Part shown: positions 8,201 through 15,820 of the stretch, piece by piece
Layout: the number at the start of each line of letters is the position of its first letter
Position numbering within the stretch: position 1 is the stretch's first letter
DNA from: a virus
Reading direction: 5' to 3' (one strand)
Virus record (IMG/VR): IMGVR_UViG_3300021085_000105
Coordinates: 1 to 35,143 of that record
DNA: 35,143 nt
Position numbers and translations under genes: made by a program
Notes under the pieces: model-generated
Told to the model about the DNA's origin: nothing
What the model saw: only the letters and a program-made list of their open reading frames with translations
Databases searched by the model: none

Positions 8201-10785
8201 CTTTTGGTGATGGCACTCAGTCACATTCAGATACACCCCGATGTTGTACTTGGAACGCAACTCCCCCAGGAGTAGGTTTTTTATGGCAAGCCGGTGTGCG
8301 TACTGACTTTACTATAACTAATAATAGAACAGTAGGTAGCCACGCATTACAACAATCAATATACGATTTACATTTAGCGGCATTTGGAAACGACTCATCT
8401 AGTGATATCTCAACTATAAACACTGGACAAACAAAAACAAGATCCCTTATTGGCGATTATGTAACTACGCTTAACTGGACAGGTAATAAGTTAGGGACAC
8501 AACAAACTGCGTATAATATTTCAGGAAGCGCAAGTACAACAAATGCAGGAAGTACTGGAATAGACGTTACAGTGACCCAGAATGGTGCAGTATACGATAT
8601 TAACTTTACTAACAACGGTGTTGCTCCTGCAACCATTACTTCTCCTTCTGCAATTGCAGATACTGATTTTCAAATAGGTGAAACTAAAAATTTGTTAGGC
8701 CAAAGTTCTGTTAACTGGACTTTAGTAGGCACTTATCTTACTAACACAGGTACTTCAAGTTCTGTAACAGCAACTAAAACAGCAGTTACTTCAGGAGTAG
8801 GTAATTACAGTACAAGCGCAACTGATAGTCCTGCTATTATAGCTAGATTTACACATTCTGCGGGTGGATACGTTCCAAACGGATTTACGCATGATGTTCA
8901 ACTTACTAAAAATGTAACTAGTTCTGAAACAATATCAGAGCAAATTGTAACTGCATTAAAACAAACACCTGACTTTGCAGGTAACGATCCTAGAATATCA
9001 GGAGTTACACAACCTACTGACGCTTATTTTTACATAGAAGATAACACTAACACAAATACGTTTGATATTTATTATGTTAAAAATGTTGGTACGGATCATA
9101 CTGATGCTCTAAGTTTTTCTTTCTTAACTAAAGTAGGGACTACTTCTTATGCAGAAACTACTTTTGGTGGCGATTTAACAGTATCTGAAACAACAGCTAA
9201 TGGAGCTTCAGGTGCATCAACTAGCCCGATTATAAGACTTTCGTTTGACGGGACTAATGTTGATACTGTTATTTATGGTGTAGGTATAACTCAAAACGAT
9301 GTAGCACAATCTTTGTCACAGACGTTAGAGAATACAGGTACATTTACAGCAACAGCCAGCGGTGCTACGGTTACTGCAATTAGAGAAGTTAGTTCCGGTA
9401 CAGCAAACTTAATAGGAGTTACTGTACAATCCGATCCTAACAATCACATACCTGCAATACCCGCTACTTTTACTCAAACAGTAGCAGGTCAAAATCCAAG
9501 TATTGGACAAGGAACTGCAACGTTAACGCTTACTGATAGCCAATTCTATAATGCTTATTCTATTGTAGTACCGTTAACAGGTGCGTATAACACTACATTA
9601 AGCGCAACTGACATTGCAAATTTAATTAGAAATACTACGGTTTCAGGGTTTACACTTGGAGGCTCAGGTACATCAGTTACATTTACTACAACTGATAAAT
9701 ATTCAGTTAATAGATTAGATAATGGTCTTGGTACAGGCACTGTTAATAATCACTTATGGACTATGACAGCTGACGATGATGAAGGTGTATTTGCACCTAC
9801 TTCTAATCCGCTACAAAATTCAACTGCAGTAGAAACAACGTCAGGCATTCCAATTAGATATTCTCAGCCTACAGTTATCCGTATTTTATATTCAGATAAT
9901 TCGTTTCAAGACTATGTATTTGGAGGTGCTTCCAATGGCCCATTAGCTATTAGTGAGCCTTATGTTGCTAATCTATATAGTGGTAATACATCAAGTACTA
10001 CTTATACGCATACTAGTATTTCAGACTCTTTAGAGACTCAAATAAAAATAGCAGGTGGTAATAATTTAACAGTTGAAAGAACAGGAAATAATCTTAGAAT
10101 AGCTCCTATTCAGTATAGTACTGATGGTATGTTTATTACTAGCGCAACATTAACTTATTTAGGAACTACAGCTCCTTCTTCAAAGTTAGTAACCGCACCT
10201 GTACCTGCAACTGATGCTACTTTTAGTTCTACGTTTAGTTCGTTTGGGCGATTTGATCCCGATAGGCCATGGGCTACTGACCAAGTAAAAGGTGGTAGTG
10301 TATATCCAATCTTTATTCAAACTAATACAGTTGACGATGCGTCTAGATTACGCGCGGCAGATGTAGGTTATACGTTTGGAGCAGATCCGGCTAATAATAT
10401 TTCAGGCGACCCTTATATTTCTTTTGTAGAGAGAAGAGAGTTAGGTATAACTCCCGAATTAGACACTGAAGAAATTGCAAGAGCCGCCATACAATCGACT
10501 GGCGGTACTGCAACTGAGCTAGGTGGTTTTTTATATTATCCAACGTTGTATATGCGTATGACAGGCTCTAACTATACTGCAGAGTATGCAGAGTTAAAGT
10601 CAGGTTCAACACTAACTAATGATTATACGGTTGGCTCTGACTATAAAATAGATACTCGTATTACAGGTAGATTTATTAACTTTAGGCTAGATGATGCTGA
10701 CTCAGACCCTAGCACTGCTTCAAATCAGTTTGCATGGGGCTTATCCAGTATACAATTTGAAGTTAATAAAGCAGGAGAAAGATAA
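5239..10785 (+). CDS. giant tail nozzle (tail tubular B-like) protein with inserted adhesin region
   Basis: This 1848-aa protein has a GGGAG ribosome-binding site. Residues 1 to about 525 (MANQIV, APNSFSDARNVRF, YIYTNSSIHSM, IWNYRRNNWTIRD) and the last 180 residues (FDPDRPWATDQ, DTRITGRFINFR, FAWGLSSIQFEV) look like the beta-propeller-type nozzle protein of marine podophages, which closes the tail tube. Between them, about residues 530-1665 form a long Thr/Ser/Gly-rich insertion. It includes a glycine-rich segment near 830-960 (GGSGGSGADHNYGGG) and several repeated beta modules. Nozzles are usually around 700-900 aa, so the insertion more than doubles it. A receptor-binding role for the insertion is inferred. 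Confidence 0.75.
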   Translation: MANQIVSVDQMDQVGVILDAPASALAPNSFSDARNVRFTDSAVRKIEGEVTLNSIPADTNLDTIYGSSGNTLGDARYLAYWSNPNLGELAAYYVYIMAVKNSSGIHIADRIYLQDEEGNRADVTPTTLTNADGFKGFDPDGKWQHTLFAGGFAIIVNNGIQKPHYILDPISSINVANVADFSELPGWDSYYIDQTIISLDYDISQGNYFDLGQKVDFENFEVKVSINNVDFAVVSGTPAGTGTPNTANFVPGDAPAESVLVIASNKFEIYNNPNSLTTTIAIKDVSDTEPVIIKIVSRNNVNVRAGVVRAFGNLLVAGDLIEVDSVSNEIVRRLSGVVRTSDVAVTGSIPNNWNPFAAGVSTADEFTLSDTNIVQDMKSIQGNLYIYTNSSIHSMSLTGNSLAPVRFNLVTENYGAATTDSVLEYDGKHLVVGSNDIYVFPGHPGNIESIASGRIRNYFYNNLNPLHEHDLFCILNKAKDEIWICYPTIKSISGECDEAIIWNYRRNNWTIRDLDEVISGDIAPIRGGGIPLTTINIASGNSGSDESLNTGRQEVQTMTITGGMEASHSGIKQEQTYTVPTISSFGTDRPELIKVTITGDTGPNVVNAVNDITIGSTSSATVFTRSATIGGGFQLDIVTQDGTTATTTTIFGSDIFTTNDNSAKTQTQVVEALVTYINTVILSTNILSNYTASSEVDGSVTKLRLTSDVPGTRTITTVTATSYSGGFVSATGTGSDEQVSVTAVLANETARGYVKGTGTLVPYYSSGNSFGSNYGSTSANDRNGHVTARDAINELQVVIGGWTTAGANGPDGSNKTHTYTVARDGDVNFIISGSGGSGADHNYGGGAASAVQGVITGAVAGDTIKITAGGANRKDTWTGAGRAGKSSTLVWKRGSTTKATITAPGGRGTDNGTAAGQASAVSPSNAPSGVTYTRVLRGEGSTSSVFSGETNRGGQRNGGRGFFSRYGDNIYGGRYQTSSLTWQPSKASFGDGTQSHSDTPRCCTWNATPPGVGFLWQAGVRTDFTITNNRTVGSHALQQSIYDLHLAAFGNDSSSDISTINTGQTKTRSLIGDYVTTLNWTGNKLGTQQTAYNISGSASTTNAGSTGIDVTVTQNGAVYDINFTNNGVAPATITSPSAIADTDFQIGETKNLLGQSSVNWTLVGTYLTNTGTSSSVTATKTAVTSGVGNYSTSATDSPAIIARFTHSAGGYVPNGFTHDVQLTKNVTSSETISEQIVTALKQTPDFAGNDPRISGVTQPTDAYFYIEDNTNTNTFDIYYVKNVGTDHTDALSFSFLTKVGTTSYAETTFGGDLTVSETTANGASGASTSPIIRLSFDGTNVDTVIYGVGITQNDVAQSLSQTLENTGTFTATASGATVTAIREVSSGTANLIGVTVQSDPNNHIPAIPATFTQTVAGQNPSIGQGTATLTLTDSQFYNAYSIVVPLTGAYNTTLSATDIANLIRNTTVSGFTLGGSGTSVTFTTTDKYSVNRLDNGLGTGTVNNHLWTMTADDDEGVFAPTSNPLQNSTAVETTSGIPIRYSQPTVIRILYSDNSFQDYVFGGASNGPLAISEPYVANLYSGNTSSTTYTHTSISDSLETQIKIAGGNNLTVERTGNNLRIAPIQYSTDGMFITSATLTYLGTTAPSSKLVTAPVPATDATFSSTFSSFGRFDPDRPWATDQVKGGSVYPIFIQTNTVDDASRLRAADVGYTFGADPANNISGDPYISFVERRELGITPELDTEEIARAAIQSTGGTATELGGFLYYPTLYMRMTGSNYTAEYAELKSGSTLTNDYTVGSDYKIDTRITGRFINFRLDDADSDPSTASNQFAWGLSSIQFEVNKAGER

Positions 10786-10949
10786 TGCAAAATCAACCGC
10801 CTGTATCTGAAGATTATACTGTTTCAGCGTGGCAGTTTGAAGTTACTAATAGCTTAAATACAAACGAGGAGCGTTTAAATACGCTTCTCGAAGCTATTGT
10901 ATTAGCCACTGATTTAGCAGACTTAAAAAACAGAATAAAGGAACTGTAA
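10785..10949 (+). CDS. small helical protein, unknown
   Basis: This 54-aa frame starts at an ATG overlapping the nozzle stop (TAATG) and ends overlapping the next start, again TAATG. An AGGAGA site lies 9 bases upstream. The product has a polar N-terminus (MQNQPPVSEDYTVSAWQF) and a leucine-rich helical C-terminal half (ERLNTLLEAIVLATDLADLKNRI) that could form a coiled coil. Its place between nozzle and ejection genes suggests a minor tail or assembly protein. Confidence 0.7.
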   Translation: MQNQPPVSEDYTVSAWQFEVTNSLNTNEERLNTLLEAIVLATDLADLKNRIKEL

Positions 10950-11425
10950 TGATAAGACTTATTGAGGATAATGATGTTCTAGAAGCGATTAAGCTTATGG
11001 ACGAATCAGAAAAATATAATGACTACTATGGGTATGATAGAAATGAATCTATTTGGATTCAATACTTTACTTCTTTAGTAGAACGTCAGAAAGAAGGAAG
11101 CCCTTATGTACTCGTTATAGGAGACTATGATGAGGACGGTAAGCTTAGAGGGTTTCTTTCTGCTGATGCATTTCAAAATTATTATAATAAAGAATGGGTT
11201 ATGGACGTTAAAGACTGTATTGTAAACCACAAGGTTAACAATGCTTATGTTGTATATCGTTTGTTTGACGCTATGATTGACCATGTTAAGAAACATAAAG
11301 GTAAACATTGGCGTGCCGACTCAGTTCGTGGTGAGCAAGAAGCTATGAATTTTGGTCGTTTCTTGCAACGCCGTTACGATGCGGCAATCCAAGTCTCAGT
11401 AAGAGGCGTATTACAGGAGAATTAA
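10949..11425 (+). CDS. GNAT-like small protein in the tail/ejection cluster
   Basis: The 158-aa protein has the alternating pattern of a GNAT acyltransferase fold: an N-terminal beta-alpha (MIRLIEDNDVLEAIKLMDES), a central strand pair (YVLVIGDYDEDGKLRGFLSA), the strand EWVMDVKDCIV and a helix YRLFDAMIDHVKKH. The usual acetyl-CoA loop (Q/R-x-x-G-x-G/A) is not clear; NHKVNNAYVVYR stands in its place. Enzymatic activity is therefore doubtful. Proteins of this sort are familiar next to nozzle and internal virion genes in marine podophages, suggesting a structural or chaperone role. It is coupled to the neighbours by overlap. Confidence 0.6.
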   Translation: MIRLIEDNDVLEAIKLMDESEKYNDYYGYDRNESIWIQYFTSLVERQKEGSPYVLVIGDYDEDGKLRGFLSADAFQNYYNKEWVMDVKDCIVNHKVNNAYVVYRLFDAMIDHVKKHKGKHWRADSVRGEQEAMNFGRFLQRRYDAAIQVSVRGVLQEN

Positions 11426-12031
11426 ATGTTATTAAAATCACTGATGACTGGTGATATCCATTCTAGATTTGGTGGTCGCGCAGTCTTTAAAGGTGGAGGC
11501 GGAGGTAGTCAAACTACTACTTCAGGAATTGATGAAGAGTTTAAACCTTACCTTGAGCGTGTATTAAAAGATGTTACTAATAGATATGAAGGTGAAGTAG
11601 CTCAAGGGCCAGATGCGATTGTTGCAGGTTTAACTAAAGAACAAAAAGCCGCAATGCGAGCTCAAAAAGCACAAGCAAAAGATATGATGGCAGGTACAGG
11701 GCTCTACGATACTAGAGCCGCTGAAGCACGTTCATTACAAGATCTTGCAGGTTCTTCTGCAGGGCAAGCTTATTCTGGTGGTGTGTTAGGCTCTGCACGT
11801 AGTCAAGCGGCTACGCAAGGTGCATTAGCAGGACGTGCAGGTGAGTATCAACAAGAAAGACAACGTGTTGCAGATCTAGGAGCTAAAAATCTTGGAGACG
11901 TAGGCTCTGCTAAACAAGCATATGAGCAAGCTAGACTAGATGCACCTCATACTTCAGCTTCAAGATACTTTGGATACCTAGCAGGTGCTCCACAAACAAC
12001 AAAAACTACAAGTAGCGGAGGTGGCAAGTAA
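11426..12031 (+). CDS. internal virion (ejection) protein, small
   Basis: This 201-aa protein has a glycine run near residue 23 (FKGGGGGSQTTTSG) and long Ala/Gln/Arg-rich helices (about residues 40-175: KEQKAAMRAQKAQAKDMM, QQERQRVADLGAKNL). It ends in a Gly/Thr/Ser tail. There are no cysteines and no enzymatic motif. Composition and position just before the larger internal proteins match the small ejection protein of T7-like and marine podophages, which helps build the channel for DNA entry across the envelope. It overlaps the next gene by one base (TAATG). Assignment is by context and composition. Confidence 0.6.
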   Translation: MLLKSLMTGDIHSRFGGRAVFKGGGGGSQTTTSGIDEEFKPYLERVLKDVTNRYEGEVAQGPDAIVAGLTKEQKAAMRAQKAQAKDMMAGTGLYDTRAAEARSLQDLAGSSAGQAYSGGVLGSARSQAATQGALAGRAGEYQQERQRVADLGAKNLGDVGSAKQAYEQARLDAPHTSASRYFGYLAGAPQTTKTTSSGGGK

Positions 12032-12903
12032 TGGCTATCAATCTAGTACCAGAATCATTATTAAGTCCAGAAGAAGAACAAGCTAAAATGGCGCAGACGC
12101 TTAATGCAACTCGCGCTAGGCAAGGTGGTCAGCAAGTAAATCTCCCCCAACAAAAAGGTGTACTGTCTCAAGTTAGTGACATGGCTAGGGAAAAAGTAAT
12201 AGGTGACGCAGTTAATACAGGTTCTCAAGCAATGTATGATAAAGGTGCGGCTATGTTTGCAAGTAAAGCGGCACCAGCAACGATGGCGCAAATGGCAGGT
12301 CCAGCTTTAACAACTGCAGGTGGTGCAGGACTAGGCGCAGGCATGGGTCCAGGCATGGCTGGAGTAGCGGCACCAGGACTAGCAGGCGCGGGTGCAGCCA
12401 CTGGCGCAATGGCGGCAATGCCATATGTCGGTGCAGGATTACTCGCAGGTAAAGCGCTAGGGTTCTTTAATAACGGTGGTCATGTTGGTCCTTTGTATGC
12501 ATCACAGGGAAGTAAGACTCCTGAAGGCAAAAGCATTGCTGACCAAATTAAATACATTAGAGATAAAGAATATTATGATGCCCTTGAGCAAGCAGATAAT
12601 GAAATGCATCGTAGTTATTACAAATCAGAAGGTGGTAATATCGGCCCTCTGTATGCAGCTGATGGTTTTAAAGCAAGAACACACTCAATGCCTCAACATT
12701 CAATTGGTATGTATACACCCAAAAGAAAAGAGGAAGCGGCTAAAGAGTCTGAAGATAATGAAAAATCAACTGGATTTTTTAGTTCTTTATTTAAATCAGA
12801 TGGTGGGCAGGTTGGCCCGTTATCTAAATTAAAATATAAATCAGCTGGCGGTGAAGTATACGAATTGAGTTATGGTGGTGGGCCCCTAAAGAAGGAGAAG
12901 TAG
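12031..12903 (+). CDS. internal virion protein with GG-x-V/I-GPLYA repeats
   Basis: This 290-aa protein has polar helices at the N-terminus and a long Ala/Gly/Met-rich hydrophobic stretch at about residues 80-148 (GAGLGAGMGPGMAGVAAPG) that could insert into membranes. Its C-terminal half carries three copies of a short motif: GGHVGPLYASQG near 150, GGNIGPLYAADG near 201 and GGQVGPLSKLKYKSAGG near 257. Motifs of this type recur in the next gene. The hydrophobic segment and its place among ejection genes suggest a protein that enters the cell envelope with the DNA. No catalytic motif is seen. Confidence 0.6.
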   Translation: MAINLVPESLLSPEEEQAKMAQTLNATRARQGGQQVNLPQQKGVLSQVSDMAREKVIGDAVNTGSQAMYDKGAAMFASKAAPATMAQMAGPALTTAGGAGLGAGMGPGMAGVAAPGLAGAGAATGAMAAMPYVGAGLLAGKALGFFNNGGHVGPLYASQGSKTPEGKSIADQIKYIRDKEYYDALEQADNEMHRSYYKSEGGNIGPLYAADGFKARTHSMPQHSIGMYTPKRKEEAAKESEDNEKSTGFFSSLFKSDGGQVGPLSKLKYKSAGGEVYELSYGGGPLKKEK

Positions 12904-12904
12904 C

Positions 12905-15742
12905 ATGAAGCTAAAAAGTCTTAGTCAAAAAGACCGATATGGTAATATGTTCTCTGTTGAGTTCTTTGAACCATCTATCCCATCAATGATGCTTATTCCA
13001 GAGATGGAGCGAGGCAATGGGTATAACGGCGCTGACACAAGCGACCACCCAGGAGACCCTAAAGGCACTGATACAGTACCTGCATGGTTAACCCCTGGAG
13101 AGAATGTTGTCAATGCAGAGGCCTCTAGGATTCCTGGCAATCAAGAAATGATTGATGAGATGAACGATCAAGGCCGTGCCATACAACAGTCACAAGGTGG
13201 ACCTATTCCTACTTATGAAGCTGATGGTGGTATAATACCGCCTATGTATGCGGCAGAAGGTACGCTTCCCCTTGGGTTACGTCAAAATAATCCTGGGAAT
13301 ATTAGACCAGGAGCTGATTTTATTGGTGAAAGCGGTGCTAACGATGGCTATGCTGTATTTGATTCTGAAGAAGAAGGTCTTAGAGCCATACAAAAATTAC
13401 TCGGTACTTATGGTAGTGAGCATAATATAAACACTTTAGAAGGTTTTGCAAATAGATATGCACCGCCCTCAGACAACAATCCAACAAGTAGTTATGTAGA
13501 TTATTTATCTCAGAAAACAGGAATTGCTCCCGATGAAGAAATAAATTTAGCTGATAGAGGCGCAGAGCTTATTCCTGCTATTGTTGGATTTGAGCAAGGT
13601 CAAATGCCTTATACTGAAGATCAAATTAGAATGGCTATTGAAATGGCTGGGACAGATGATCCAGAAGCAGTTAAAGCTATCTTAGATGGAGTGCCTCCTA
13701 CTGATACTGGATTGATGTCAGCGGAAGCTAGTACTGTAGTGCCTAAGTCAGAGGATGAAGTTCCTCCTTCAGACGAAGGTAACTGGTATGATTTCTTATT
13801 TCAAACAAGAGAAGAACGAATAGCTAATAACTTAGCTGAACGTGAAAAGTTAAAAGAAACAGATCCCGAAAGATATGCTCGCTTAGAAGAAAAAGATGCA
13901 ATCTTAGCCGCTAATAAGGTAGAAAAGGCTAGACCCCCTATTCGTAGTGGGCTAGGCGCAGAACCTTACTATGAAAATTCAGTTGCAAAATATAAAAATT
14001 CAAAAGCGCAACAAGAAGCTGACGCTAAAGTTGAAGAGTTATCAGTACCCCCTCGTCTTAATGATGGAACAATTCCTGGAATGGATGAGAGTAGCAGTTT
14101 AGCTAAACAAGGCGAGCGTATGCGTAATGATCCAGTAGAAAATGCAGAAGAACGAGTAGAAATAACTGAAGATTATATTCGGAAATATATTGATGCAGGA
14201 TTAGTTCCGCCTGAGTCTGTTGTTAACGCAAATAAATCAGCCAAAACAGAGTTAGAAAAAGTTACAGAAGAAGAAAAATTACTTCAACAAGAGAATATAG
14301 CTAAGGCAGACGCTGAAGCTAAAGCAGAGAAAGAACGTTTAGATTCGGCGCGCGACGCACTTGGTTTACCTCCTACAGATGTTCCTATTCCTGAGTTAGA
14401 CGGTGTTGGTATCCCTGAAGTATCAACAGAAAATGAATCTAAAGAAACTCAAGCTGAAAAGAATGCGGCTATGACTGAAGCAATGAAAGGCTTTAGGGGT
14501 AAAACATTTAGTCAACCTTCAGCAGATGAACTAAAAGAAGTAGAAAGGCTTGGGAGTAGCCCTCAAGGTAAAGGCTTCGGTACTGAAGTTGCAGGTTACT
14601 TTAAGCAAATGTTTAAAGACTTATTTAGCGGTCCTGAACTTGCTCGTATGGCAGTTATGTATGCTGGTTCTCGTCTTATGGGCTACGATCATGGTGGCTC
14701 ATTACAATACTCTATGACGCAATACATTGATCGTGTTGATTCAGACGTTGAAGCTCGTAAAAAGTTTGTCACTAGCAAAGATGCATTAGAAGATTACACA
14801 GGCAAGTCATTACAAGCTTATAGAGACTCAGGTAATCTAGAAGACCTAGTAGCTAAAGGCAAAACATTATCTATGACAAAGCCAGTAGGTAATTCTTACT
14901 TGCCTGGAATTGGTAAAGTACAACGCTTTGAAGGCTCAGACGGTAATGAATACGTAGAATACCAAGGTAAAATGACATCTGTAAATAGTCTTGCTGGTTT
15001 CTTAGAGCCATGGGATGAAAGTGTCCATGGCAGAGAAGCAAGAAAAGGTAACTTTGAGTCTGCATTTACAAGCGCTACCGATACTGCAAACTCTGAAAGA
15101 GGGTTAAGGGCGGGAACACGTAATAAAGTTGATTACGATGATCGCGTTGCTATTGATGCTTTTAAACTAGGCGGAGAAGCTGAAAGTAGATTTAGGGAAA
15201 TTCTTAATCAAAACGGTGTATCAATTAATGATGTCCCTGAGTTAGAAATTAGCGTAAACAATGCTATTACTAAGTTTGTAAATGATACTATTGATTACAA
15301 AAAATCAGGTGGTAAAGGTATTGAACCAAAAAGCATCAGAGCGTATATCAATAATGAAACAAGATCAGTCTTAACAGGTGTTCCTCAATACGCTATGAAT
15401 GGTACTTCTGACACTAACATGAATCAGCTAGACACTATAATTAAAAAAGAAGTCAGAGATGAAAACGGTAAACGACTTGGTCCTAAAGATAGAGGCTATG
15501 CCAAAGCATATGAAGAGGCGTGGTCAGCTACTTGGGCCGCTTATCAATTAAGAGATGAGTATCCTGATCTTACTAAGAGCAATGACAACTTTGAAGAGCT
15601 AGCTGTTAAAAAGAATGAGCGAAAAGGAGATGCTAACAAATGGACAGCCTTTACTTTATGGGCTTCTAGAACTCCTGGCGAAGAAGTTCAAGCAATTATT
15701 GAGCAAGCAATATTAGACGATAACTTAGATAAGTTATTCTAA
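12905..15742 (+). CDS. large internal virion protein with muralytic-like domain
   Basis: This 945-aa protein has an N-terminal segment (about residues 54-77, GTDTVPAWLTPGENVVNAEA) of a kind common in phage tape-measure and ejection proteins. Residues about 120-235 then match a domain marked by LRQNNPGNIR, a DGYAVFDSEEEGLRA helix, and FANRYAPPSDNNPTSSYVDY. In other phages this domain is associated with peptidoglycan-active structural proteins. The rest is charged, mostly helical and coiled-coil-rich (KAEKERLDSARDALGLPP). The inferred role is local wall digestion and channel formation during DNA entry, as for T7 gp16, but with a different domain. It ends just before the terminator at 15748. Confidence 0.65.
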   Translation: MKLKSLSQKDRYGNMFSVEFFEPSIPSMMLIPEMERGNGYNGADTSDHPGDPKGTDTVPAWLTPGENVVNAEASRIPGNQEMIDEMNDQGRAIQQSQGGPIPTYEADGGIIPPMYAAEGTLPLGLRQNNPGNIRPGADFIGESGANDGYAVFDSEEEGLRAIQKLLGTYGSEHNINTLEGFANRYAPPSDNNPTSSYVDYLSQKTGIAPDEEINLADRGAELIPAIVGFEQGQMPYTEDQIRMAIEMAGTDDPEAVKAILDGVPPTDTGLMSAEASTVVPKSEDEVPPSDEGNWYDFLFQTREERIANNLAEREKLKETDPERYARLEEKDAILAANKVEKARPPIRSGLGAEPYYENSVAKYKNSKAQQEADAKVEELSVPPRLNDGTIPGMDESSSLAKQGERMRNDPVENAEERVEITEDYIRKYIDAGLVPPESVVNANKSAKTELEKVTEEEKLLQQENIAKADAEAKAEKERLDSARDALGLPPTDVPIPELDGVGIPEVSTENESKETQAEKNAAMTEAMKGFRGKTFSQPSADELKEVERLGSSPQGKGFGTEVAGYFKQMFKDLFSGPELARMAVMYAGSRLMGYDHGGSLQYSMTQYIDRVDSDVEARKKFVTSKDALEDYTGKSLQAYRDSGNLEDLVAKGKTLSMTKPVGNSYLPGIGKVQRFEGSDGNEYVEYQGKMTSVNSLAGFLEPWDESVHGREARKGNFESAFTSATDTANSERGLRAGTRNKVDYDDRVAIDAFKLGGEAESRFREILNQNGVSINDVPELEISVNNAITKFVNDTIDYKKSGGKGIEPKSIRAYINNETRSVLTGVPQYAMNGTSDTNMNQLDTIIKKEVRDENGKRLGPKDRGYAKAYEEAWSATWAAYQLRDEYPDLTKSNDNFEELAVKKNERKGDANKWTAFTLWASRTPGEEVQAIIEQAILDDNLDKLF

Positions 15743-15747
15743 TTTAT

Positions 15748-15798
15748 ACCCTAAGAGATAATACCCCCTTATAGGGGAGTGTCTCTTAGGGTTTTTTT
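15748..15798 (+). terminator. rho-independent terminator with a promoter-like sequence in its loop
   Basis: ACCCTAAGAGA (15748-15758) pairs perfectly with TCTCTTAGGGT (15782-15792), an 11-bp stem followed by seven T from 15792 to 15798. The 23-base loop holds the promoter-like element annotated separately. It follows the stop of the 945-aa gene by six bases and would end transcription coming from the left. Confidence 0.85.
15759..15779 (+). promoter_or_regulatory. candidate phage promoter inside the terminator loop
   Basis: The loop reads TAATACCCCCTTATAGGGGAG, close to the T7 promoter (TAATAC, then ATAGGG and AG) but two bases shorter between the halves, and close to the element at 3246-3268. 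Bases 15765-15777 can also fold as a 5-bp hairpin CCCCT/AGGGG with a TAT loop, the geometry of N4 virion-polymerase promoters. Which polymerase uses it, if any, is unknown. A TTATATATTAGGAGGTTAAC leader then leads to the ATG at 15821. Confidence 0.5.
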
Positions 15799-15820
15799 AT
15801 TTATATATTAGGAGGTTAAC

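Noticed and set aside
10949-11425. Functional N-acetyltransferase
   Set aside because: The fold pattern is GNAT-like but the acetyl-CoA-binding loop is not evident, so it is listed only as GNAT-like.
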